From: a virus
IMG/VR virus record: IMGVR_UViG_3300046660_000410
Coordinates: 1-36,763 of that record
Length of the DNA stretch: 36,763 bases
Reading direction: 5' to 3' (one strand)
Positions 7,881 through 16,143 of the stretch are shown piece by piece; the first letter of the stretch is position 1; each line of letters begins with the position of its first letter. The notes under the pieces are model-generated. The model did not search any database. It was given only the letters and a program-made list of their open reading frames with translations, and was not told the DNA's origin. Made by a program: the position numbers and the translations under genes.

Positions 7881-8803
7881 TAAATCAGTCCTTGCATGGT
7901 AAAGCGAAGCGTGCAGCGATCGCTGCCGTTGTAGGTGATGGTCCCGCTGCCCAGGCCGAAGCCGCGCAGGCCCGCGTATTCCGGATTTGCGCTGGCACTC
8001 CAGACGCAAGGAACCGCCTGCAGGCGCTGAATCGCCGCGAGCACGGTGCGTGCTTCCGATCGTTCCAGCACCGCTGTGACCTCCATATCGGTTACGTTCG
8101 GCCGCTTTTGGATCTCGGTATTGCCGAAGGAGTCGGTATCGATGTAGCTGTAGGTGCGCGGCGACACTTGCGCATCGGCGAGCGTCTGGCCGAGGGGAAT
8201 CATTTCCCCAAACGCCAGCAGCCCGCACTTCACTGGCCCGGTGACCTTGGTCAATCGGACCGTAACTTCGCACTTGTAGTACGGATCAACACCGTTCACG
8301 AGCAGCTCAGTCATCGGAATGAAGCCGCCCCAGAAGTACTCGTCGTAGTCCCCTGGTCGGGATGCCTCCAGCTCTTGGGTCATCTCGAAGATCACCGTGC
8401 CGCCGGTCTTATCCTTGACGGAGATGGATACCGCGTCGGCATCCATTCCGGCCAGGTAGAGATCCCTGCAGGGGCCAGGTCGCAGCACTACTTCCAGAGG
8501 CGAACTGGCCACCGTCTGTGTGTTGACCTGGTTGTCGAACATCAGCCAGCGATTGCTCGACTTCTTGTCCACCCACCAGGCGGGCGCGCCGGCTTGGTTC
8601 TCAAGCAGGGCCGGATCGTGATTCAGGTTGCCGTCCTTGCCCGAGGCGTAGACGTGGTTCGTAGTGGGACTTCGGCAAAGCTCCCCCGCCGCGTAGGTCT
8701 TGGTCTGATCCCACAGCAGCACCGTCTCGGGGACGGTGCTGCTGACGAGCATGTCGCTGGTGATATTGACCGGCTCCAACACGCTTAATACTGCTGTCGT
8801 CAT
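7880..8803 (-). CDS. Phage tail protein, 307 aa
   Basis: A virion tail or tail-tip component by position, directly after the tape measure. Near the N-terminus it has LLWDQTKTYAAGELCRSPTT, a WDxTKTYxxGD-like segment seen in carbohydrate-binding or fibre-associated modules. A strand-rich body follows, with an N-terminal APAWWVDKKSSNRW stretch. It has a strong Shine-Dalgarno AAAGGAG before ATG 8803, 11 bp after the tape measure stop. The exact structural role (distal tail or hub-like) cannot be told from sequence alone. It is one of only two sizeable proteins between tape measure and lysis genes. Confidence 0.7.
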   Translation of the reverse strand: MTTAVLSVLEPVNITSDMLVSSTVPETVLLWDQTKTYAAGELCRSPTTNHVYASGKDGNLNHDPALLENQAGAPAWWVDKKSSNRWLMFDNQVNTQTVASSPLEVVLRPGPCRDLYLAGMDADAVSISVKDKTGGTVIFEMTQELEASRPGDYDEYFWGGFIPMTELLVNGVDPYYKCEVTVRLTKVTGPVKCGLLAFGEMIPLGQTLADAQVSPRTYSYIDTDSFGNTEIQKRPNVTDMEVTAVLERSEARTVLAAIQRLQAVPCVWSASANPEYAGLRGFGLGSGTITYNGSDRCTLRFTMQGLI

Positions 8804-8814
8804 GTTCTCCTTTC

Positions 8815-11800
8815 TCAGCCTGCGAGCTGTACCAGCAATGGCCGCGCGCCGTTCGTCACCATCAGCGGCCCGCCGTTTGTGGAGATCCGCTGCAGCAGCT
8901 CCGCCGTCTTGCCGGTGCCGCCCTCAACGTTCTCCATTACCTTCTGCAGCCGCTCGATCAGCCGGCCCAGCGCCGCGAGTTGCGCTGCCACTTCACCGTT
9001 GTCGGATCGCAGCAGCGCCTGCGTTTGCTGGGCGTTGAAGATGCGAGAAGGCCCGGTGACTTCCAGCTCGGGACCGTTCTCCCCCACTAGCCGCAGGCCG
9101 CCCAGGTGATCGCCACCTGTTGCGAATCCCGGCACGCCATGCGCCCTCAGCCAGTCAGCCCAGGAACCGCTACCTTTGGCATCAAGCTCGGGCTGCGCGC
9201 CCTTGATGAAATCCGCGATTTCCGCGTTGTCGACACTGGCGCCGAATGCATTGGTCCAGAACTCCAGACCCGCCGCGTCCGGATCGCGCCCCAGCACCGT
9301 CTTGTACAGATCGGTAACGGTGAAGTTCGTCTGCCCCGGATTGCTCTGGCTGGCACCGCCCTTCACGGCCGCTAGCGCCGCCGCGAATCCAGCCATCGCC
9401 GCATTGAGCGACTGCACGCCCTGATTGATGCCCAGCAGCTGGTCCAGTTGCGATTTCGCGCTATTGGCAATCTGATCCAGCCGCTCCAGTTGCTTCTTGT
9501 AGGCCTGCTCCAGGCTCGTCTTCTGCTCCTGCAGCGAGTCGAGCATTTGCTGCTGGACCGACACCTGGCCGTCCGTCAGGTCGGCCAGGGCAGCGATATC
9601 GCCGGCCGTCTTGTAGTAGTCACGCTGGTATTCATCGAACGACGAGAACTGTTTGCTCGCGTCGCGCGACAACACCGCCAGGACATCCTTGAACTTGTCA
9701 GCATCCGGCAGGCCACCACCGGCGCGGGCTTTCGCCAGCGCTGCTTGCAGCTCGGCCTGCGCGGCCAACCGATCGGCACGTTCAGCACCCGGTGCTTGCA
9801 TTCCGCTGAGCGCGCCTCGCAGCGACTGCGACAGCGACTGCAACTTGCCCAACGCACCTGACGCGGAGTCAATCTGAGCCTGTAGCGCTGCCGCTTGCTG
9901 CTCGTGCGTCGCCGTGGCCGCGTCCTTCTCGGCGCTAACTGACTGCTGCAGCTGATCGAGCGCCGCGTTCACGCCTGTCTTCAGCGCATCCGTTACGCCG
10001 TCGATCTTGCTTTGCGCCTCGGCCAACGCATCGGCCGCGGAGCTCGCCGACTCTTTCGTTTCGGCCAGGTAGTCAGCCACGGTTTTGAACGTCGGCGCCA
10101 GCGCGAGCAAGGCCGCGTAGGTCTTGGTCCCGGCGTCCGTCGCCAACGCACCGGATTGCGCCAGCTGGAGCACAGCAGCCTTGTAGTCCGCTGCCGTCGT
10201 CAGGCCGGCATACCCCAGCTCCTCCAGGCGCTTATTCAGCTCCCTTTGGACCGGCTCGATTTGTTCAGCCTTGCTCAGGAAGTTCTGCGCGAAGAACTGG
10301 CTCTGGCTGGCCAGTGCATCAGCACCGCCGGCCAAGTCGATCAGACGCTTGCGCGCTTCCTCGCTGGCCAGGCCAACCGCACCGAACGCCGTGCTGGTCG
10401 ATACACCCAGCGCCTCGATCACCGCGTTCGTGGTCCGGAACTCCAATGCAACGCGACTGAGCGCCGCGCTGGTGGACTCGGTCGAGCCCTTCAGCTGCGC
10501 CAGCTCCTGCAGCGACACCGTGGCGCCAAAGATCGCTGCGCCGCTATCCCCGAGCGCCTTGCGGAAGTCGAGGATGGCCGCTGCCTCGCTGGCCAGCTCC
10601 GGAGACGAGCCCTTGAAGTTCTCCAGTAAACTGGAGAGCCCCGGTGCAATGCCTTCGAAGATGACGTTCAGGCGCTGCTTGAAGACCTCGTCCAGCTGAC
10701 CGGTCGCGTTAGGGTTCGCGCCTTCCTCGCCCGTGTGCGCGATGAACGAGTTGCTGCTGACCGCGGTGGTCACGGACGCCTTTTCGGTATCGGTCAGGAA
10801 GCCGGCCAGGGCATTGTCCACCTGTGTAACGGTGTTGATGAACCCTTGCACGGCATCCTGCTGGCTGCTCATCCAGAAGGAGCGCGACACCCCAAACGTG
10901 CCGAAGGCGCCAGTGCCATGCCCATCGATATACGACTGGTCCCACTTGCCCTCGTTGCCGCGCTCATTGATGCTGATATTGCCGGCTTGGTTATTGCTGG
11001 CAAAGGTCAGATGCGTGTCCTTTTCCGGACCGTCACCGAAAATGCCGCTCATACCGATCAGGGCCGCCGCACCCATCGCCGCCCAGCCCCAACCAGGAAT
11101 TGCCGCAATGGCGGTGCTGATGCTCGACCCCAGGCTCAGGCCGCTGGCGACGGCGCCTGCACCAGCAGAGTCGGCAGCTGCAGCCGCCTCATACGCAGCG
11201 ATCGCCTCCCCTGCGGCGGCGCCCTGCGACAGTCCGGTGCCAATCGCGGAGATATAGCCCGATCCGACCAGGTTGCCGATGCCGGTGACCGTGCCACCCA
11301 CGCCGGCAAAGGTGTTGTACAAGTTCCCCAGGCCAGATGCGGTCTGCAACGCGCTGACCGGCGCGCTGCCGCCGCCAACCGAGCCGGTGACAACGCCCTG
11401 GATGGTTGGCCGCAGCACCGTCGTCTTGAACATGTTGACGCCGGTGTCGAGCAGGTTCCTCAGGAAGCCCTTGCCGCTCTCGAAGCCACGCATGAGCGCG
11501 TCGGTGAGCGAGCTCTCGATCTGGTCAGCCGTGCGCTTCCACGCCTGCTCTGTCTGCTTGGCGGCCTCAACGCCCGCCTCTTTCATCGCGCCTTCGCGCT
11601 TGGCCGACGCCAGATCCCGCAGCAACTTGGCCTGCTCGCGGTAAGTCGCGGACAGAACGCCGGTCAGGTCGACCGTCTCGGCCAGAGTCGCATTCTGTTC
11701 CAGCGTCGCGGCCTGGTCTTCCAGCCGCGCGGCAGCCAGGTCAGTCACGCCCTGAGCGTTGAGGCCGATCTGCTCGTTGTAGTCCTTCTGCGTGGTCAGT

Positions 11801-13716
11801 TGCTGCTTGAGCGCATCGCGTTTGCCTTGCTCCTGATCGATCAGGTTGGCGTAGGCATCGGCAGCAGCGCGCGTGCGCTTGACTTCCAGCCCGAACAGTT
11901 CGTCTTCCAGCTCGATCTGCCGACTCGCAGCCTGGGCATCAACCTGGGCGATCTGGCCACGCAGCGCCGCCTGATCCTTCAGACTGTTCTGCTTGGTCGC
12001 CGTCAGGGCTAGTTCCTGCTGCAGCGCTTCCTTCTTCTTGGCCAGCGCCGCCAGTTCGATTTGGGCGTTGGCCTCAATGTAGTCTTTGTCGTTCACCAGG
12101 CCGGCGGAGTGAGCCGTGTTGAGCATTGCCTGGGACCGCTTCTGCACCTCCTCCTCGATGGTGCTGCGCCGCTTCAGCGCCTCGATCTGCGAATCGACGC
12201 CATCGTTGAAGATGTCGGAGTATTTCTTGCGGATCTCGCCAATGCGCGCCTCGATGTCCGCCTGCGACTTGCCGGCAGCAGCGCCCGTCACCCGTGCCTT
12301 GGTGATCTCGGTTTCCAGCTGCTCCTGGCGCGACTGGTACTTCTCTCCCTCCTTCAGCCAGTCGATGCGGGCCGCCTCCAGCTTATTGGCAGCGGCCTTC
12401 TCATCGTTGGCTTTGTTCTGGTTCGCGATCTGCGCCTTGAGCGCCGCTTCCTCTTCGCGCAATCCAACCAGGTTGCGCTTCGCATCGGGCGCATCGATGA
12501 AGCTGTACAGCTTGCGCTGCGTGGTCTTGATCCGCTCCTGCACGCCATCCAGCTTTTGCTGCAGCGTGTCCTCGCGGCCGATGTTGAGCATCGCGTCCCA
12601 CGCCTTTTTCGCCACGTCCGTGGTGCTGGCCCACGCACGCTCAATGGTGCCCAGGTTGGACGTAATCGCCTTGCTGCGCTGACCCATCGCTTCGGCGTAG
12701 GTCTTCTGCGCCAGGTCGGCAGCTTCATCCTTGCGGCCCTGCTCTTCGAGCGCCTTGATCTGTTCATAGACGGCGGCCGTCAGGAAGTGGTACTGCTCGT
12801 TCAGGCGTTCAGTTGCCTGCAGCGGAGACTTGCCCAGTTCGGCAAAATCCTTTGCCGTGTCCTGCACGCTAACGCCGATGGCCTTGTTTGCCCGTAGAGC
12901 AACGTCGGCGAAGCGCTCCAGGTTCGCTGCCGCGACCTGCCCCGTGCTGGCCAGCGCGGCGATTGCCTCGGCCGCCTGGCCTTGCGTGCCCACCGACTGG
13001 CTGATGTTGCGCGCCATATCGGCCAGCTGGCCCGCCGTCGTGCCCGCAGCATTGCCGGTCAGGATTAACGCGCGGTTGTAGGCATCGGCCTCTTTGCTGC
13101 CCTGGTTGTAAGCCACCGCCAGTACGCCGGCAGTCGCCGCCGCGATCGTCAGCGGATTCACCAGGCCGACGATGTAGCCGCCCAGCGCGCGTGCGGCGGC
13201 GCCCGTGCTGCCGAAGGAATCGCGCAGCTGGCCGCCCTGTTGCAGGAAGACCGTCAGCGGCGCCTGCCCTGCCTGCAGCGAGGTGACGATGTCCGTCACC
13301 TGCGCCGGCACCTGGCGCAGGGCAGCTGCCGTCTGTCCAGCCGACACACCTACACTGCGTTGCCCCTGGTTCACGGCTTCCAGCTGATCCAGGTATGGCC
13401 GCAGCGCGTCGGCGTTTACGCCGCGCTGATTGGCTAGCGCCTCGAAATACTGGCGCGATCCACGCGAGCCCGCTTCCATTGCGGCGGTCGTGCGCTGGAT
13501 GGAGCCGATCAGGCTACGCGTCGCCGCGTCGACGCGGCCGGCGGCTTGGCCACTGCCGCTGCCCAGGTTATCGAGCGCGGCCGAACCCTGCTGCCCCAGC
13601 GTCTGCAGTGATCGGCCAGTACGGGCAACGGCGCCTTCCGCGCGCTGCAGGCCGGTCTCGACGCCGCTGGAATCGACCGACAGCTCAATGCTGGCGGCGC
13701 CCACCGAATTGGTCAT
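8815..13716 (-). CDS. Tail tape measure protein with C-terminal DUF4214 domain, 1633 aa
   Basis: This protein sets tail length and probably forms part of the DNA ejection path. The N-terminal third has the prophage tail-length (TMP_2, lambda gpH-like) pattern: LRQVPAQVTDIVTSLQAGQA and TVFLQQGGQLRDSFG, then a hydrophobic stretch. Long coiled-coil regions follow. Hydrophobic, Ala/Gly-rich segments lie around residues 770-890. Near residues 1465-1515 is a DUF4214-like segment (TDLYKTVLGRDPDAAGLEFW). The C-terminus has the usual VGENGPELEVTGPSRIF motif. I chose ATG 13716 with GAGG 5 nt upstream rather than the overlapping GTG two codons earlier. Confidence 0.93.
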   Translation of the reverse strand: MTNSVGAASIELSVDSSGVETGLQRAEGAVARTGRSLQTLGQQGSAALDNLGSGSGQAAGRVDAATRSLIGSIQRTTAAMEAGSRGSRQYFEALANQRGVNADALRPYLDQLEAVNQGQRSVGVSAGQTAAALRQVPAQVTDIVTSLQAGQAPLTVFLQQGGQLRDSFGSTGAAARALGGYIVGLVNPLTIAAATAGVLAVAYNQGSKEADAYNRALILTGNAAGTTAGQLADMARNISQSVGTQGQAAEAIAALASTGQVAAANLERFADVALRANKAIGVSVQDTAKDFAELGKSPLQATERLNEQYHFLTAAVYEQIKALEEQGRKDEAADLAQKTYAEAMGQRSKAITSNLGTIERAWASTTDVAKKAWDAMLNIGREDTLQQKLDGVQERIKTTQRKLYSFIDAPDAKRNLVGLREEEAALKAQIANQNKANDEKAAANKLEAARIDWLKEGEKYQSRQEQLETEITKARVTGAAAGKSQADIEARIGEIRKKYSDIFNDGVDSQIEALKRRSTIEEEVQKRSQAMLNTAHSAGLVNDKDYIEANAQIELAALAKKKEALQQELALTATKQNSLKDQAALRGQIAQVDAQAASRQIELEDELFGLEVKRTRAAADAYANLIDQEQGKRDALKQQLTTQKDYNEQIGLNAQGVTDLAAARLEDQAATLEQNATLAETVDLTGVLSATYREQAKLLRDLASAKREGAMKEAGVEAAKQTEQAWKRTADQIESSLTDALMRGFESGKGFLRNLLDTGVNMFKTTVLRPTIQGVVTGSVGGGSAPVSALQTASGLGNLYNTFAGVGGTVTGIGNLVGSGYISAIGTGLSQGAAAGEAIAAYEAAAAADSAGAGAVASGLSLGSSISTAIAAIPGWGWAAMGAAALIGMSGIFGDGPEKDTHLTFASNNQAGNISINERGNEGKWDQSYIDGHGTGAFGTFGVSRSFWMSSQQDAVQGFINTVTQVDNALAGFLTDTEKASVTTAVSSNSFIAHTGEEGANPNATGQLDEVFKQRLNVIFEGIAPGLSSLLENFKGSSPELASEAAAILDFRKALGDSGAAIFGATVSLQELAQLKGSTESTSAALSRVALEFRTTNAVIEALGVSTSTAFGAVGLASEEARKRLIDLAGGADALASQSQFFAQNFLSKAEQIEPVQRELNKRLEELGYAGLTTAADYKAAVLQLAQSGALATDAGTKTYAALLALAPTFKTVADYLAETKESASSAADALAEAQSKIDGVTDALKTGVNAALDQLQQSVSAEKDAATATHEQQAAALQAQIDSASGALGKLQSLSQSLRGALSGMQAPGAERADRLAAQAELQAALAKARAGGGLPDADKFKDVLAVLSRDASKQFSSFDEYQRDYYKTAGDIAALADLTDGQVSVQQQMLDSLQEQKTSLEQAYKKQLERLDQIANSAKSQLDQLLGINQGVQSLNAAMAGFAAALAAVKGGASQSNPGQTNFTVTDLYKTVLGRDPDAAGLEFWTNAFGASVDNAEIADFIKGAQPELDAKGSGSWADWLRAHGVPGFATGGDHLGGLRLVGENGPELEVTGPSRIFNAQQTQALLRSDNGEVAAQLAALGRLIERLQKVMENVEGGTGKTAELLQRISTNGGPLMVTNGARPLLVQLAG

Positions 13717-13724
13717 AGACACCT

Positions 13725-13750
13725 CATAAAAACGCCGCCTCGGGGGCGGC
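13725..13750 (-). terminator. Hairpin plus T-tract before the tape measure gene
   Basis: On the minus strand, GCCGCC-CCCGA-GGCGGC is followed by GTTTTTATG and then the tape measure Shine-Dalgarno GAGG. It lies between the stop of the DUF1799 gene and the tape measure start. Same architecture as the hairpins at 4812, 15249 and 18814. Confidence 0.65.
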
Positions 13751-14040
13751 TATTCTTTCTCACGCATGGCTTCCAGCGCCGCGAACTCCATCAACCGGAG
13801 GTCTGCCTCCATATGGTCGTATTCGCTGTCCGAGAGCCTCATGCGGTCCATCTTGCGCATGGCGACGCCGTAGTCGAGCCCAAGAGGGCCGCCCATCCCG
13901 ACGCGCCATTGCGTCTGCATGTAGAGGAAAAGGTGATAGACCTGGGCGTTCTCCTCAAACACGACCAGCGTCTTCGCGACGTCGTCCTCGGTCAGGCCCC
14001 ACGACTCCAGCTCTTCGCGTGAAGGCGGCTTCTCGTACAT
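13750..14040 (-). CDS. DUF1799 tail assembly chaperone partner (T-like), 96 aa
   Basis: The segment MQTQWRVGMGGPLGLDYGVA is the DUF1799 signature, found in the second chaperone frame between tail tube and tape measure genes. In lambda terms it is the gpT part, made mainly as a gpG-T fusion by -1 frameshifting. Here the frame is open upstream of the ATG back to the slippery heptamer at 14061-14067. The natural product is therefore probably a 246-aa fusion rather than this stand-alone protein. No convincing Shine-Dalgarno precedes ATG 14040, which supports expression by frameshift. Confidence 0.85.
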   Translation of the reverse strand: MYEKPPSREELESWGLTEDDVAKTLVVFEENAQVYHLFLYMQTQWRVGMGGPLGLDYGVAMRKMDRMRLSDSEYDHMEADLRLMEFAALEAMREKE

Positions 14041-14057
14041 GGCCGAGGCGACGTCCC

Positions 14058-14489
14058 TTAGTTTTTTGCGCGCACCTCGGCAACGGCCTGCGCGTAGACT
14101 CGCGCAATGCGCTGCAGCGAGCCGGGGAACTTGTCCTCCAGCTGCAGCAGGCTTTCCTTGTTGAATTCGTCCTGCAGCTCCCAGCCGTCCGCGATCAGCA
14201 GCACCTGATCGGCCAGCATCTCGTCATGGCGACGGTAGTTTTCGGAGGTGGAGATGCGGGCCGGCGCCGCGTCCGGATTAGCAGCGCGCTCGGCCTGCTC
14301 TTTTTCGATCTCGGCCTTGATGGCCGCTTCGATTTCGGCGGTGCGCTTGTCGGCCATTTCCGCGAACTGCGAGCGGGTGCGGTAGATGAAGCGGACCGAC
14401 AGCTTATCGGTCGAGCCATCGATCAGAATGATTTCAACTGGCTTGGTGAAGTGCTTTGGATTGCCGCCCAGGGTGATTTTGGTTGCCAT
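14058..14489 (-). CDS. Tail assembly chaperone (G-like), 143 aa
   Basis: Cytoplasmic chaperone that coats the tape measure during tail assembly. The N-terminus (ITLGGNPKHFTKPVEIILID) fits the phage tail assembly chaperone family found after tail tube genes. A charged helical region (about residues 40-75) is followed by a conserved-looking WELQDEFNKESLLQLEDKFPG. The last codons are GCA AAA AAC TAA, so the slippery A-AAA-AAC ends exactly at the stop codon. A -1 shift continues into the DUF1799 frame. The gene sits 93 bp after the tail tube gene, with two hairpins in the gap. Confidence 0.85.
   Translation of the reverse strand: MATKITLGGNPKHFTKPVEIILIDGSTDKLSVRFIYRTRSQFAEMADKRTAEIEAAIKAEIEKEQAERAANPDAAPARISTSENYRRHDEMLADQVLLIADGWELQDEFNKESLLQLEDKFPGSLQRIARVYAQAVAEVRAKN
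14061..14067 (-). promoter_or_regulatory. -1 ribosomal frameshift site, A AAA AAC
   Basis: On the minus strand the heptamer A AAA AAC is in the correct X XXY YYZ phase and is followed at once by the zero-frame UAA stop. The -1 frame then reads CTA AGG GAC GTC GCC TCG GCC ATG into the DUF1799 gene without a stop. This matches the conserved G/GT frameshift of long-tailed phages. I did not assess a downstream stimulatory structure. Confidence 0.88.
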
Positions 14490-14510
14490 GGTTGTATTAC
14501 TTTCGTATCA

Positions 14511-14567
14511 GGGAAAAAGACCCGGCAGGAGCGACCTGCCAAGCATGAAAGCCCGCCGGAAGCGGGC
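14511..14567 (-). terminator. Two tandem hairpins between tail tube and chaperone genes
   Basis: On the minus strand GCCCGC-TTCCG-GCGGGC (14551-14567) is followed by TTTC. Further on, GGCAGG-TCGCT-CCTGCC (14524-14540) is followed by GGGTCTTTTTCCC. The second resembles a rho-independent terminator. They could lower read-through from the very strongly expressed tail tube gene into the chaperone gene. Confidence 0.65.
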
Positions 14568-14582
14568 AGGAGGCAAAGCGGG

Positions 14583-15230
14583 TTAGTTCGCGTAGCGAAC
14601 CGGGCGGGACTGCAGGCTGAACGACGACTTCACGGACATCACTTGGCCCTTGGTCAGCGACGGCGTCTCGTCCAGTGAGAAGATGCCGTTGTAGAGCAGC
14701 GAGGAGCCGTTCGGCAGCGCGACAACCAGCGCACGCGGTGCACGCTTGTCAGCCGCATCCTTCAGGGCGATGTAACCCGGCAGAGTCGGATCGTCCGCGA
14801 TCGTGATCGCCAAGGACTGCGCGCTGGCCTTGGTCGGCAGCTGGGTTTCGAAGTCGTTCTCCAGGAACTCGTACTTCGTGAACTGCATCTCGCCGCCCGA
14901 GCTGTTGGTGTCCAGGATCTGCTGGATCTGCTGGCGGGAAGTGATCTTGCGAACACTGCCGGCGCCGCCGCCTGGCACGAAGCGCTGATTATCGGAAGTA
15001 TCGATACCTTCCAAGGTGAAGCCGCCAGCAGATTGCGCCGAGACACGCACGATCCGGCCATTGATCTTCGACCAGCCCGAAGTGACTTCGACCAGGTCGC
15101 CGTTGGCCAGATTGTTGCCAGGTGCCGTGCAAACGGCCTGGGCGGCATTGGAGATAGCGGTGACCGCGATCGCGGCGCCATACTGGGTTGCGAGGGACAG
15201 CGTTGCGCCGTCCGGCAAAGAAACTGCCAT
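14583..15230 (-). CDS. Phage tail tube (major tail) protein, 215 aa
   Basis: The protein forms the tail tube. The pattern fits the siphophage tail tube family of lambda gpV/Phage_tail_3 type: a strand-rich N-terminus (VSLPDGATLSLATQYGAA) and the segment ITSRQQIQQILDTNSSGGEM. These are followed by QLPTKASAQSLAITIADDP and a C-terminal FSLQSRPVRYAN. Size and position between the tail terminator and chaperone genes agree. A Shine-Dalgarno AAGGA lies before ATG 15230, and a strong hairpin with eight T residues lies just upstream. Confidence 0.9.
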   Translation of the reverse strand: MAVSLPDGATLSLATQYGAAIAVTAISNAAQAVCTAPGNNLANGDLVEVTSGWSKINGRIVRVSAQSAGGFTLEGIDTSDNQRFVPGGGAGSVRKITSRQQIQQILDTNSSGGEMQFTKYEFLENDFETQLPTKASAQSLAITIADDPTLPGYIALKDAADKRAPRALVVALPNGSSLLYNGIFSLDETPSLTKGQVMSVKSSFSLQSRPVRYAN

Positions 15231-15248
15231 GGGTATTTCCTTTCGGGC

Positions 15249-15275
15249 AAAAAAAAGGCCGCTGGATTAGCGGCC
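15249..15275 (-). terminator. Strong terminator-like hairpin before the tail tube gene
   Basis: On the minus strand GGCCGCT-AATCC-AGCGGCC is followed by eight T residues, then the Shine-Dalgarno and start of the tail tube gene. By form it is a good rho-independent terminator, yet it lies inside the late operon. Passing it would need an antitermination-modified polymerase or partial read-through, unless a promoter lies nearby. Confidence 0.75.
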
Positions 15276-15328
15276 GGGTTGCGCCCATGTCGGGCAATTG
15301 GGAATGTCAGCGTTGCGCTGACGATGAA

Positions 15329-15685
15329 TCAGGAGTCACACCAGACGTTGAAGTCCTGCCTGGCACAACGAAGGCCCGTTTCCGGGTCGAAGTCAGTTGT
15401 CGGTGCCCCCAGGGCCGACGCCTGAAGTCCAGCCGATGCCCGCAAGGCGGCACTGGCGGCGAACAGCACGGCTTTTGCCTCAATACGGGTCTTCGCCCAG
15501 ACAGCAAGCTGCACCCGTGCGTTCTGCAAGGCAGGCATCGAGCCGTCGAGGAAACCAAGGGCTTGGCCACCGACGTCCTGATACGTGATGTATGGCGCCG
15601 CAGCACCGGCAAGCGCCACATCCGGATAGACGCGGCCAGCGACCAGGTCCTTCAGCGCCGTGTTAATCAGAGACTCTTCGCTCAT
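15329..15685 (-). CDS. Tail terminator/completion protein, DUF3168, 118 aa
   Basis: DUF3168 proteins cap the tail tube at the head-proximal end and are related to lambda gpU. The pattern is visible: an N-terminal helix (SLINTALKDLVAGRVYPDVA), PYITYQDVGG, then NARVQLAVWAKTRIEAKAV and a C-terminal CARQDFNVW. Its start overlaps the upstream HK97 gp10-like gene by ATGA. Length fits the family. About 100 bp, containing the hairpin at 15249-15275, separate it from the tail tube gene. Confidence 0.85.
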   Translation of the reverse strand: MSEESLINTALKDLVAGRVYPDVALAGAAAPYITYQDVGGQALGFLDGSMPALQNARVQLAVWAKTRIEAKAVLFAASAALRASAGLQASALGAPTTDFDPETGLRCARQDFNVWCDS

Positions 15686-16143
15686 GCAGCACCTCGTAAT
15701 TCAAGCAACGCCTGCCCCATGCGCGCCTTACCAGCGGCAATCGCCAGCGGCATTGTTGCCAACGATGGCCGCAGGAACGGATGGGCCGGCGCCCGCGCTG
15801 TGCCGAACTCCACCATATGGCCGTATGGCGCTTTGCGGTGATTCCAGCTGATGCGATAGAGCTGCCGTGTCGGCCCCGATTCCTCGGGCGAGTAGGCACG
15901 GTAGATCGCACGCTGCAGGCTCCCAGGCGAGAACAAGTAGCGCACACCGGTCCGCTTCGAATCGCGGCCGTAGAAGAAGTGTGCCGCCTCCGAGATCGGC
16001 GCACGCGTGCGGGCGTCGTCATAGACCACTTTCGCCATCGCGGCGACACCCTCCAGCGCGACATGGCCGCGCACGCCTTCACCAAACTCTTTCAGCTGCT
16101 TGGCCAGACCTTCGAGCTGCGAGAGGTTGATGCGAAACGTCAT
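15682..16143 (-). CDS. HK97 gp10-like head-tail / tail completion protein, 153 aa
   Basis: The protein joins tail to head connector. Motifs of the HK97 gp10 family are present: an N-terminal helix (LSQLEGLAKQLKEFGEGVRG), VVYDDARTRAPI, and the characteristic YGHMVEFGTARAPAHPFLRP near the C-terminus. I chose ATG 16143 because it overlaps the preceding stop as ATGA. An upstream in-frame codon would start inside the previous gene. The protein is flanked by the head-tail adaptor and DUF3168 genes, the standard order. Confidence 0.88.
   Translation of the reverse strand: MTFRINLSQLEGLAKQLKEFGEGVRGHVALEGVAAMAKVVYDDARTRAPISEAAHFFYGRDSKRTGVRYLFSPGSLQRAIYRAYSPEESGPTRQLYRISWNHRKAPYGHMVEFGTARAPAHPFLRPSLATMPLAIAAGKARMGQALLELRGAA

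Noticed and set aside
7881-8273. N-terminal extension of the fibre gene
   Set aside because: The extension is an out-of-frame shadow of the upstream tail gene (Arg/His-rich). The fibre start at 7880 has a TAATG junction and a fibre-like N-terminus.
7856-8788. 310-aa open frame on the plus strand
   Set aside because: Antisense to the 307-aa tail protein, which has a strong ribosome site and correct operon junctions.
10735-12012. 425-aa open frame on the plus strand
   Set aside because: It is fully antisense to the tape measure gene. It is rich in Arg, Leu and Gln, as expected from reverse reading of a GC-rich gene, and has no recognisable domain.
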